Assembly (NCBI RefSeq): GCF_037975245.1
Contig: NC_092567.1
Coordinates: 2,331,714 to 2,395,713 of the forward strand
Reading direction: 5' to 3'
Length of the DNA: 64,000 bases
From: Apostichopus japonicus
Taxonomy: Eukaryota; Echinodermata; Holothuroidea; Aspidochirotida; Stichopodidae
Position numbers and translations under genes: made by a program
Part shown: positions 48,251 to 60,659 of the stretch, piece after piece
Layout: the number at the start of each line of letters is the position of its first letter
Position numbering within the stretch: the first letter of the stretch is position 1
Notes under the pieces: generated by a model
The model's database searches: none
What the model saw: the letters and a program-made list of their open reading frames with translations, nothing else
Told to the model about the DNA's origin: nothing

Positions 48251-50185
48251 CCGCAATGGAACTTTTCAGACTATTTGGAAATTCAGTAAACAGCGGGTGA
48301 TGACTGGAATTACTCGTCATGACAAAACATACTTTTCTCGTCGGATTCTTCGGTCAAAAAATTTAAGTAGATTTTCAAAAATACAGATCTCGTTATCGTA
48401 GCGTGCGTGTAAGAATGCTTTGACAATATGCAATATCCGCCGCATCTAATCTCATATATTTACGACACTGGTGACAAATCTACAGTGGTTCTGAAGGGAC
48501 AGGCGAGTTCTGCAAAACACTTTAAAGTTGTTTATTTTTGTTGAGCTGACGAGTTACGCTAACGTTACCGCTTGACGAAAATGATAAAACAAATCGAGTT
48601 TGCTGTTTCAAGTAAATTGGCAACAAGTCAAAGATATGATTTTGATCGAGTTGCCAAGTATACGCTCTATTAATATCTTGGCCAAAATTATCAAGATGAG
48701 TATGTGCATTGTCAACTCGATAAAAATCATTTGACGTGACTACAACTCGCCGGTTCCTTCAGTAAGTAAAGTGTTTTTATTCCCTGCTGTTCAGCGTCGA
48801 GAGAGATAAAGGAAGATTTCAAACAGAATATGTGTAACCTACCCTCGATATGTTATGTTATGTCTTTGACTTTCAGGACTTTGGAGTACTACTCTTGTAA
48901 GCAATGGCAGAATATGGCGGTATCGGGGAAGGGGAGAGGGGGGGGGGAGGAGCAAACTTTATGGATAGTGGGAGGTGTGAGATTGACTTGAGTGCAACAC
49001 ATTTTCTCAAAAGTTTCTAACAATATCAATCACGAAAAGAGGAGGGTCTATTTCTTTTTAAAAAGGTAAACCTTTATCTGTTAGACACTGTTATCTGTGA
49101 CTTCCACCTATCCTTACAATGTGACACCCTGTGGTTTTTATATTGTTTATGAAATGTTAACGAAATGGGAATGAGGGCGGTATTGAAGAACTTAGATTGC
49201 ACAGTCTCCGGATGTGTTACGTTATAAATTCGCAGATAACATTGCAAGGGTCGTACCTGTACCTCGTTATATTTGACAGAGGGATTCAACTGGTAATATG
49301 TAAGGTTGGCATGTAATATATGTGTTTAGAAGTCGAATGAAAACCTTATTTATAATACATACGTTTGTTCCCCATGCGTCGTCTGCCGTGTCAGCAGTTA
49401 TTTATACAACATTTAACGAAATTTTAACTACATAAAATTATTAACATTTGCTAATTCCATATTACCAAGCGGAATTTTAATGTTCATTTGATAATTTTAA
49501 TCTACCCTGTAGATTGTTTTTGCTAAAAAAATTACAAACGATACAGACTCTACGACGTTTGTAAAGGCAACCTTATGAGAAATAACGATTTGCCGTTGCT
49601 GGCCAAAGGGTATGTACAAAGAGGACTTCGGCTTTGAGTACAACGTTTCCGTATGTTGCCGTATTGAAAGAATCCGACCGTACTATATTACTCTTTTAAC
49701 CAGAATTAATGGTCAAAGCTATAGTCTCATTGGCAATAGTTTCTTTAAAATACCAAATTATTTACTTGGTTAGGAGGGGGTCAAACCTTATCGAGTCGTA
49801 ATCCTGCTTGTTAGCAGAATCATTCCGGATATAAACAGACATAAACAGTATTTAATCAATGCAGTAAACGTAAGAAAAGACAAGCAAATTATTTTCAGAA
49901 TGGAAGCTTTTCCGAAAAAAAAGTCCAAACTAAGAGAAGGCGAAGCTGACTTTACTGGAAGGCTACTACGACCCTGGCAATACCACCATCCCGGGAGAAA
50001 TAAAGATACTAGACAAATACAATAGATTACATAAGAAGACATAGTATAGTAAATTTATTGATGCAAGTTGACGCAAGCACGTTAACGTTACACATTTAAC
50101 AAACCAGCAACACAATTTCCTTGCTCTTAATAATAGTCATTACTGTTACGATATTTTTTCACTTGAGGGTATTTCATATTTTGAA
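48251..50185. other. Non-coding DNA, no gene seen
   Basis: There is a G-rich stretch near 48925-48950. ORFs at 49074-49289 and 49788-50042 (minus) have no recognised features. Confidence 0.4.
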
Positions 50186-50189
50186 ATCA

Positions 50190-50300
50190 CATTTCACAAA
50201 ATACTTAGGATTAATTATTGATGAAAATGTATCATGGAAGCAACATATTAATGATCTATGTCATCGTTGCCGATATGTGTTATTTACCTTAAAGGGAAAT
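50190..50300 (+). pseudogene. LINE reverse-transcriptase fragment
   Basis: One frame reads FTKYLGLIIDENVSWKQHIN, the conserved YLGxxIDxxLxWxxHI block at the C-terminal side of non-LTR reverse transcriptases, followed by a few more compatible residues. The similarity then stops. No other RT motif is found nearby, so this is a short relic. Confidence 0.7.
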
Positions 50301-50339
50301 TTGCGATTGGTCGAAGTCGGGCAAAGGTCAATGCTGCCC

Positions 50340-52898
50340 TCGCCCAATGGTGTTTAGGTGGTTAGGGTGTGACCTTTTATACCCGCCTCCTTGCTTCGCA
50401 TACTTACGTAATCGATGAATACTTACGTATTATGTGAGTTTTACGTAGTTACATGCTTCATTCCTCTCATGGTGCAGGGTGGCGACGCATGTGCTCTCAT
50501 AGTGAAATCTTAAGTAATATGTTTTCTATATATGTTTTATAAAGGCATTAAAGGGGTAGATATCCTAATTGTATACTTCTTTAATATCGTATTCTTGAGA
50601 TTTGCTTTTAATGTGATTTTGCTATATGCTTTGTACCATCTTTGTTGCCTTTTCGTGTATTTATTGCGTTGCTTATTTGTAAGAGTATCTCGGGTTAAAG
50701 TATCATCTTCGTGGAGTATCTCTCGAGAGGTTATTATTTTTATTGGTATTCTATGATTCTCCAGAAAGCCGCCGTAAACCCCCAATAGCTGCAGTAAACC
50801 CCTGAATGCCTCTGTATGTCGCAGTTTGTCGTGCGGCTAGTTTTGCCCGTCAGCGATGGTAAGTTGAGCGTTATTATTATTAAGGAGGTAATTGTTGTTA
50901 ATCTTACTCTATGCTTTGAGTTTCATGGTGCCAAATGTTATTTGCTATACCTCTTCCCTTTGTGCATTATTTATAAGAGGAAACCTTATTCTGTATTATG
51001 TTATTATTGATTTGTACAAATTCATGTGTTTGGTTTACCAATGTTTGTATATTAATGTTTAGATATTTTTACTTTATGGTTTTCACCGTGGTCCTTTTGA
51101 ACCACGTGTGCAAACTAAACGGGTAAAACACCTCCGACTACGTTGTTCAGCAATCATTGAGTACATTGGTACTGTCTTGTATATGAGAAACACTATGCCA
51201 AATGAAATAGCAATTTAAATTCACTCTCCTTTTATCCATTCTTAACAATTGAAGTTTGTGGTACGGCCTGTAGGGTCTTATACTACGTTCTGAAATCCTC
51301 TATAAAATTTGCGGAATAGATTGTTCAAATTATTTATAATGAAACCTACCCCCCCCCCCCACCCGCATCCCACGCCTATATAAAATGTATCAATCGGGCG
51401 GTACCATCCTCCGTTAAAGCAAAGCAAAACAAATGTAACATGTCACAACAATTACATCAGGAATTTATACATTAGACAAGATTATAACTCGTAGCGGACA
51501 TATGATTATGGTCACACACATCTCTTAATGAGACCGAGGTATATACTATAATGTGTAATATACATGACTTGGTCAGAACCTGACACCAGCGAAGTAAATA
51601 ACATACTAACTGATTGGGCAATTGCTCTCCCAGTAAATCCTTGTGCCCGCCCTATTAAATATGTTGCTCACAATCTTCATTTTCTTACCAGAGATATGCA
51701 TAAGAACAACCAAACCATCAGGAGCCTATATCAAGTAGATGAAATACTCATAGCCTCTATATCGATGTACATCTTGTTTTTACATATTTCATAATCGGTT
51801 AACACATTTTTCGCATACTAAGTCGAAATGTCAACAGTTTATCCATGTGGTCCTTTCTTTACCCCCTTATTACATAACACCAATCTAATCAAGAAACGTT
51901 GATATTCTGAGATAACATAGTTCAACTGGTGAGGTATTAAGGCGATATCATAAGGAATAAGCCGAATTATTAAATAAAAAAAACCAATATGTTAAGATAA
52001 TAAGTCGAAATACTTTTTTAAACTTTGCCATCTTAAAGTCGAAAGTTAGAGAAAATAGTAGTGAAAGTTTGAGTTAAAAAAAATGCAAATTGGATATTAA
52101 AAGTGAAAAGATGGACCTGTAATTTCGAAATTTCCACTTCTTTAGTACCACAATCCTAACATTTTTAAAAGAGTTTAAGACAATTTCCAGGAAAGATATA
52201 ATTTTTTTATGAAAATATATTCAATTTGGAACAGTTGTTGAAATTTCCAGGTAAGCAGCGAATTAGAAAATGACATTTAGTGTGAGCATTGGCAAATTAT
52301 AATATAGTGTCATAAGTAATGATTCAAAACATAGCGTAACAGATACGTCATATAATAGTTAAGGCCATTATGTAAAACTATGGTAGGGAAATAAAGCACA
52401 ATACAAGTAAAAATAGGCTCTCTTAATTATCGAGTGTACGTGATATATGATATACAGATTAAAAACAAATTGACATCATTGTGTATTAGTTAACATTGTT
52501 ATATTTTATTGATTGTGATTTTAACCAATTGACGTCCATGAGAATTATGGTCATACATACTGCTGACGTATAGTGATTGATGAATGACGACAATGGAAGT
52601 TGAATTGTTTCTTGACAATGTGAAGTTATCAGAGCAAACGAATTCATAATTTGTAATACTTTAAATATTGTTTACACTTTTTTGGAGTTCTTCTTATATT
52701 TTCCTTTTCTGACTTTTTTTGTGATATTTCATTTAAAGTCTGTATAAATAAATTTGATAATTTTCAACACTATTTGAATAAGTTTCAATTTATGCGTGAC
52801 AAATATGTACTTTACTGTAAACATGTTATTTGCGGCTATAAAGTATTTTTTGCCCGTTACTGTAAGTTTTGTGTTGCATTCGAAAGACTGACATAATT
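50340..52898. other. Non-coding DNA, one weak ORF
   Basis: A 76-codon ORF at 51564-51794 on the plus strand (starts MTWSEPDTSEVNNILTDWAI) looks more protein-like in composition than its surroundings but has no recognised motif or splice context. The rest is AT-rich with nothing supportable. Confidence 0.35.
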
Positions 52899-52906
52899 GT
52901 CTCCGT

Positions 52907-53917
52907 CAGTGGCGTCGTGCCCATTTGGGCCTGGGGGGGGGGGGCACAGGCCCCCCAAATTTTGTCAAAGGTGTCATAAAATTTTGTCATAATTTAAAAA
53001 AAAGTGTTTTCGAACAGTGTCAGCAACTGAATTTCTTGTAGGGCCTACGAGAAATGGGGCTTCTATTGACTGCTTGGTCAATGGTTGTTAATTGTTGATA
53101 TTCAGTCAATCGAAACAGTTAAATAATTACTGGTTGATAACTAATGAACCAAATGTGCCATCAACGCTGCCATCGTTGAACAATATTATATATACGTAGT
53201 CCCAGAGTAAGGGCAACCCGTTACCTTTGCCAAAGTCAGTCAATTTTCCATGAAAAAAATGGCAATTTTTTTAATTGTTTTCTAAGCCTGTAACAAAGTT
53301 CGGAAAGTTAAGATAAATGTAGTGAACAGAGATTATGGGACTCCATGTGAACTTCTTCTTAAGTAATGCAATCAGTTCGCTAAAAGGTCCACTAGGATAC
53401 ATTTTCCTCATGATCTGATAGGTAGTTTTGAAAAAAATGAATAATAATAATCATTTCAAATACAGTCACAATTAACCTGGAAAATAATCACGTCGTTATC
53501 GCACGTTTTACCTTAGGTTTCGCTACTTTCGCTTTTTCAAACGGCATCGCTTTTTCTTTACCCAGTCACCACTTCTCACGGGCATGGGAGGCGATCATGG
53601 ATCAGCCAACACAAAAATGTCTTCAATTTTGGGCGCTTCTGGGAGACGAGGTTGGTAAACTGAGGAATAAATGGCGATCACTTCCTTCGAGAATATTTCC
53701 CAAAATAAAAAATTGCCATTAATTTTGATCAATTTTAGGGGTGTTGCTTATACTGCCATAAAGCACGGGAAGTGCCGTTTCCTGCAATCTGAGGGGTCTG
53801 CCAGACGAAAAATTTTCTTGTACGCTGCGCGCCAACCCGTGGTAGCGCTCCGCTTAGATAGTCAACACCTTCTCACGGGCCCCCCCCCCCTAAATTTATT
53901 TTCGCACGACGCCCCTG
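52907..53917. mobile_element. 1.0-kb hAT-type non-autonomous element
   Basis: The left end is CAGTGGCGTCGTGCC and the reverse complement of the right end is CAGGGGCGTCGTGCG. The 8-bp duplication GTCTCCGT is exact at 52899-52906 and 53918-53925. Internal sequence near the right end is related in inverse orientation to 1735-1840 and 1-85. The ends carry G and C homopolymer runs. There is no transposase; ORF 53671-54003 runs out of the element and is not a gene. Confidence 0.9.
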
Positions 53918-53925
53918 GTCTCCGT

Positions 53926-56900
53926 ACTAGATTGTATAATCCAGTCACTTTTATTGATGACGTCAGCTGTTTAAACTGGCATTTCTCAAAACTAAATATA
54001 TAAAATATTAAAATAAAACCTATACTGACAGCAGTGGTATTTTTGTGGTTTACAACATGTACAGTTTAGATAGAAAAATATATAATTGAAACAGCGACCA
54101 CTATTAAATAATATCCCACACTTTAGGCGGAAAAAAGACACAGGTAACATACATATTTATAGCGTTGACAATTATACGCTAACAGTGGCATGACCTATAT
54201 GGATAGGGGAGGGTGCCTTTGACTTAACGGTAAAAAAAGTTCTCAAAGTTGTAACTATGGAAAGAAGGACGGCTCTTATGGAGCACTTCTGTCAGCGACG
54301 CCTATGCGCACCATTGCACCCCCTCCTTCACCCCACTAGCTTTGTTATAGCAGAACAAAAAGAAATGGCAAAGAAACACAAAGAGCAGATTTCACAGATC
54401 AAGTTTGATCGGATTCGTTTCCATTCGATGAACGTTTATAATTACAAAATTAGTTCAGACATTTGTGTCCAGTGCTGACGTCATTAATTTAAACCCAGTT
54501 CGGAGAAGATAAACTTATTTTGATAGTTAAACCTTTCTTAGGTCAAATTTTATAAAAGGAAGAGGAATGTTTATCAATATAATCGAAATAGTTGTTATAT
54601 GATCAGATTGTATCATGTATCATACGAGCTATGCTTTTAATGGTTATCAATATTCATATTGATCCTCTATTCACCGTCATGTTACTTTTAATCTGATAAC
54701 TGAACGAGCTGAGTATATGACGGACAATATAACTTGATGAATAATGGGGCCTGGGTGATCTTACCTTATAAGAGTTTCGTTAGATAAGCCAGTGATAATA
54801 AATAGCTTTACGATATAATATGATAGCAAATATTAAAGATCAATTATGCATTATTGTGCAAACTCTTACACTCTTTGTCTAATTTTATCGTTTCTGGAGT
54901 GATTTAAGTAGATTGCAGTATATTATATGTTAGGTTATGTAGGTACGTTGTTGTACTTGTGAAGGTGGAAATTCAACACAAACTGCAGCATTTAGGCAGA
55001 ATCGTTACTAACTGATAACGTGTATTTAGCAATTTAATGTCTAAGGCTCCGTAAGTTAAGAATGTACATTGAAATATATATAATTTAAATAATGTTCTTT
55101 CAACAATCATATTTAATATTAAATATCCAAAGATAGACATCATACGTACGAACTTCATCCAGGAAATAAGAATTCGGAAGCGAAGACTATAAAGTATGCT
55201 GATAATATGACGTCAAACTGATAACATTGATAGCTATACTATCCTCTTCCACCAGCAGTCACGTTCTCAACCCTAAAGTTCTGCATCTCTATTGAGTCGT
55301 GGTGATGAGCTTGCAATAGCCGTCATTTTATTGAGTTACGAAAAAGAAATAGAACCGAAGGTACCAGCAAAGATAATTCGATCGAACTTTTCGTAGATTT
55401 ACAAAGCTGTGAAACTACAGCCGACATACTTTGCTTGATGCAGCATGAGCCTAATTTCTAATAATATTATGATTAAAAAGGAAATTTAAAATAAACGTTT
55501 CAGGAAGTAATCATTTTATCATCATAATGGAATAACTTTAGACATTTTACCACTGTCAACTAAATTCAGTGCCGTGGATAAAAACCTATGTATGTTTATG
55601 TTGGAATACGGTAACTTAATGACGCTTAGATATGTATGTTCTGTGATTGATAACACTGATGGAACACTACTGATGGGGATCTCTCTGATATTAATTTGTG
55701 GCTTAGTTTGATACTTCAACAAAATCATATAGTCGCGATGGTTCGATCATATTACACGAGAATGTCACATTTTTAAGAAGCATAATAGGTTAAGAAGGGG
55801 AAATGTCTTTAAATTGGCGCATACGCTATACTTGCTGTTTAATCCCTGTAAAGATATTTTAATATTTCATACATTTTATAATGATGGTACTAAAGAATAT
55901 AAACTTGGGCTTTTCCATTTTCACAATGACAGCAATTTATATTCAAATGGTGGCAAAATCGATTCTGGTAATTAAAAATCATTTTGAAGGTTGGTCAAGA
56001 ATTTTTCGTAGAGAAAAAGCAGTAAATGGTTGGTATAGACTACATTGGTGCTTTAAACATTTAAATGAACTTAACATCACGAATATAATTGTACTTGCCT
56101 GGACATTATGTTTTCACGGAGACAGTTTGTTATTACCATAGTAAAGAAATGATTTAGACCGAGCTTTTGACGGAAGGTACTTAACGCTCTTGAATTACGC
56201 AAAACAGTGAACGGCGATTAATTGATGCACTAGCGTGACATAGTTCGTTTGATAATTAGTTTAATTCGTTTGTAATATCAAGTTAGGTTTTTCTATGATT
56301 TAGTTTCCAAGAAACGATTTTCTTACCCTGGAAATGATGACTAATTTACTTTAATTACGCAAAGGAATCAGTTACAGGTCAATGTGTATTTGTTTTGGCT
56401 TCTGTGTAATCAACACAAATGACAGACAATGACTGCACTAACTAATTCAGCCTCTATCAAGAAAGTGAAGGACTATTGTCTTACATAATTCACTTTATTA
56501 TAATTGTTCACTTTAGGCTTGGGTCGTGATTGATCATCGGAGGATGTTCAAAACATCATTTTTTACCGTAACAAAATTTAGATTGTTACTTGTTAAGCCG
56601 ATATTTTAATTTAAATGTTTATCAAAAATAATTATAATGAAGGTCATTAAAAGTTGCTTCTTTTTAAAAAAAAAAATAATGGGCTAGTTAAAGTTATTTA
56701 TTCTGAATAGTGTTTCTGGATGTTGATGTGACAATAACCTATGTCTTGGAGAAGTTAACTGTTGTTAGTTTTTAAACTAATACCGTCTATTCCAGATTAT
56801 CAATATTAGCAAAGATTTTCATTGGAATGTGTACTCACATGGGATGACGAGAGGTCAACGGGACAATACTTTGAAATCCAATATCTGTTAATCTCCAAAA

Positions 56901-57894
56901 ACTTTCAGAAAGTCAGGAAGGTAAAATTACGTTCGAACTTCACCACCTGATCATGATTATCGTTATGCTATATAGTTTAAAGTGTATCCATGTATAAAAA
57001 CAAAGTGGTCCTCTCGAAAAAATAAAATCCTCCTTCATGAGGAATAATTTTCTCAGCCCTCGAAAAGATATATAGGTCTCTGAAAACTATTGATCCTGAA
57101 TTCATGTTACCACACTTTGGATTACGAAATCATTGCGAAATATTCACATGGTAAATCCTGGGATATTGATCCAACGAGAAATTTTGTAAAAACATGTCCA
57201 TGGATGTAGAGCACGATGAGAAGGTTGCAGTGTCTTTTAATTGATGCATTTGAAGTAATTATCATTTAACTAAATGGTTACACTATCACCAGCAGTCCCC
57301 GTACGTTCCATTGCTTATGTTGGATTTGATGCAAGAGCAACGAGTTTATTCAAGCTATCTTAATACAATGCTGTATGACTAACAGAACATCTGTCCTTGG
57401 AATGCTAAACAAAGCTAAAGCCAGCTGCGGTTTTCTTCTCATTCAGAATGGGATTTACTCGTATTGTTATGCTAATCTTACCGGATAATTGCTCGCATGT
57501 CGAAATTATTCCTGAATCACGTGTATGGCAAAGAAAAATACCAACTAATGATATATTCCAGTTTGATTCTGTCGGAAAATTTGGATCATTGCTCAATGCC
57601 GGTCTTGTTTTGAACCGGTACTCCAGGTTTTACAACTGAAAATGAAAGCTTATAGGCAATAAAATTGGATTATCGGTTAAAAATTAGACCGTTTGTCTGG
57701 TTAATATTCGGAGTTTATCATTGTTAATCAAGGTTTTTCGACCGACAATGCAGGCTTATCGTTCAAACTGCTAGATTACGGACTAATTAACCTGAATAAT
57801 TGTTTGTATCCATACTTGCCAAATGTCCATAACGAGGAATATTTCGATAGTCATCCTGTTCAAATTCTGTACATAAAAATAAGTTTGGCCTTTA
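53926..57894. other. Non-coding DNA, one weak ORF
   Basis: An ORF at 57448-57639 (63 aa; starts MGFTRIVMLILPDNCSH) directly follows an acceptor-like TTCTTCTCATTCAG and could be a terminal exon, but nothing in it is recognised. Otherwise I see AT-rich sequence without genes or complete elements. Confidence 0.35.
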
Positions 57895-57902
57895 ACTCCC
57901 AT

Positions 57903-58248
57903 CAAGGGCGTAGGAACCGGGGGGCTGGGGGCGCCAGCCCCCCAGTGAAAAATATGGGGGGGGGCGGAAGTATCATTCCGCCCCCCGCTCCGCAAGTCAG
58001 AAAACCCCTTTTTCATTTCCAAATGAGAAAAAAATCTCATTTGGAGCAACAAATTGCATCTAAGGCCAGGTGAAAATGCAAAATTATTTACAAAATGGAG
58101 TGGGTGTTGAAGTGTGCTATATTGCACCAAATTGCATCTGAGGCCACCTGGAAATGCCAAAAAAGTCCCCTCCCCTTAGAACCCCTCCCCCAGGTCGGCC
58201 ATCAGTCTTCAGCCCCCCTCCACTCAAAAGTACCTTCCTACGCCACTG
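57903..58248. mobile_element. 346-bp hAT-type MITE
   Basis: The left end is CAAGGGCGTAGGAACC and the reverse complement of the right end is CAGTGGCGTAGGAAGG. The 8-bp duplication ACTCCCAT is exact at 57895-57902 and 58249-58256. An internal tandem partial duplication is visible: ATTTGGAGCAACAAATTGCATCTAAGGCCA-like sequence at about 58040-58070 and again at 58122-58148. A GGGTTCTAAGGGGAGGGG word lies about 64 bp from the right end on the minus strand. It is non-coding. Confidence 0.9.
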
Positions 58249-58718
58249 ACTCCCATCATAAACATATCGTTCAAACAAATGGTTTAGCTATAACTAAATT
58301 CAGCCTGTAACTGTATAGTTGTATTCACAACGTTTAAAGAAATCAAAGTGGTTGTAATATCTCAAAACTCCCCGCCCCAACCTCCAAGGAATTGAAATAG
58401 CTTTAATGGTAGCAAGCTGTACATTACTCTAATTCCACCTTTGTTTCCCTTCATGTTTATTATCCATATCATAATATTCTTTGAATATTCATTATTGTGA
58501 ACATCAAAAACAAATGAACGTCAGAGCGGCCCTTCTTGTATCAAATAATTATGGATGATCTAAATAATCCTAAAACCTCACTCTGACTATCCTGACAGTA
58601 CTCCACATTCTTCTCCTAACGGTAACTTTGTTATAATCAAAAGTTAGTTGTGTCCTTCTCCCGTGTGATGCAAACTTTATAATTTTAGAGGGCGCTTGTA
58701 CCATTTATTCACAGAGAT

Positions 58719-60653
58719 ATGAGAACTGTGCGGCGATCAATGCTGATATTGATAAGGTTAGTGCAGAGAAATGGTTTCACTTTGAATGCAAGATATATTA
58801 AGTGCATTTTTTTAGATTGAATGTTAGTCTGTAATGTTGGACTATTTCGTTTTAGGCTAAATATATGATTATTTGTATATTTAAAACAAATATTTCGTTC
58901 GATTTTGATAAATCTGTTATTTGCTTCAGGAATACCGTAGTCAAGAGGTTCGTTAAAATTGTAAGGAATAATTCAAACAAACAGTAAATTAAAGTTTGGA
59001 TGTTTCATGTTCATATTTAGTTCTTCAAAAGATTTAATCTGAAGAAAAATATCTCGTAGGTTGCAATCTTTATGTACTTAATTACTTTCATTAACCGACT
59101 TAAAACAAGATACCTTAATTTGATTAATTGCAATTTAATTTTGAATACTCTAAAGATTTTGGTAACATTCTTGATAAGTCGAAATTGGCTGCATTAATGT
59201 TAGAAAACACTGGAAAATGCCTTTTCATCGCTGATGTGTAAAATAACGTTTACTTCAAAGTATGTTCAGATAAATTAAGATACCATTAAAAGGTGTAACA
59301 ATGTATGCAGAGCGAAGGCATTGCATTTGTGTGTTAGATAACACAAATGTATTTTATCGTGTAGTATTAGTCCAAAACGTTTATTTCTTATCGGCAGTTG
59401 TACGGCCACATTCACATGATTAGATATATTGATAATATTATCATAGGAGTTATCATGACATGGCTTTGTCCGAAAGAAATGAAGTTTCAAATTTACACAC
59501 AAAAAATGTTGTACTTTAAGTGTCACATGATCAGGTTTTACCATCGTTCCGGTCACATTAGTCTTCCACACTCATTCCGGTCCTGCTTCACAATTGAAAT
59601 GGATCGACCGTCGTTTACCGTAATATATTCATCTTAGAAAACAATGACTTCCGGCAAAATATAAGTCAAATTTGCTTCATTTATACTTGACTTTGGCAAG
59701 GCAATGTTCTTGGTAAGATATTGAACCACATGTGACCTCAGTACGATGTACCTTGTCCACGCGAAACTCACTCCCCCCCCCCCCACATCCACCTCCAGTC
59801 CAGTTTTGTCATGGTATACTGTGTGTGGTGATGTATATCTTACGCCCCAGCAATTGATCATGGCGTCATATATGCTAGTGTGTCCAGATTTCCAGCCACC
59901 AGCACCGACTTACACTTCGTACGTTGATGTGTGTTCTGTTTGATTTGTTTATTAATTTAATGATTATAAACACGTAAAACAAGGAACATTCATTAGCCCA
60001 TCATTTGAATTTTTTTTATCAATTTGATACAATTGTTGGCTTTGGATTAATTTCCACAATATGTCAGCTGGCGGTATACAATAAACCGCGGTGTTAACGA
60101 GACGATATATCTCTTTTACTACAAGACCACACAATCACACCATGAAGGATGAAAGAAGCCATTTATATTACTGCCAGACATCAATATAGGTAAATGTTAC
60201 GACCTTTAGAAACTGAGTCAAAGAGAGTGAAAACAAGAAAGAATGGAAATCTATGTTGAAAACAAGAAAGGATTGACATCTATTTTGAAAAGAAGTCTAT
60301 GAAGCAAACTTTCAAATTCACAACATAAAATTATGAAATAAAATAGAATCGGATCTCGTTATCGATTTATTAATAAACATTCTCAGCTAATTTACACTAT
60401 CGTTTGCAGGCAACAGTTTAAGGAAAACCCTGCAGACGGGTGTGATAAAGTGTTACCTAACAAAGGCCTCCAAAAAATGTTAGCATATATTGATAAGCAT
60501 TATGACATTATCAATACACAGAAACAGGCATGCGTGGTATCCAGTGCAGTTGAGGACGAACGGGGAAGGGAAAGGACATTGCACGGGAGAAATGAATTCA
60601 GTAAGAATATAGAGGCCAGGGGTAACGGTACCATTGATATACCAGTTTATTAA
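58719..60653 (+). CDS. Possible small two-exon gene, unrecognised
   Basis: Exon 1 may be 58719-58756, opening with ATG and ending AAG/GTTAGT. Exon 2 is 60410-60653, entered by an acceptor CGTTTGCAG and open to TAA. The phases fit (two bases plus one). Exon 2 encodes a hydrophilic, partly helical peptide containing FKENPADGCDKVLPNKG and MLAYIDKHYDIINTQKQ, which looks coding. A GTAAGA donor at 60601 means that exon 2 might instead be internal. The product is not recognised. Exon 2 is the better-supported part; exon 1 is a guess. Confidence 0.3.
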
Positions 60654-60659
60654 CTCATC

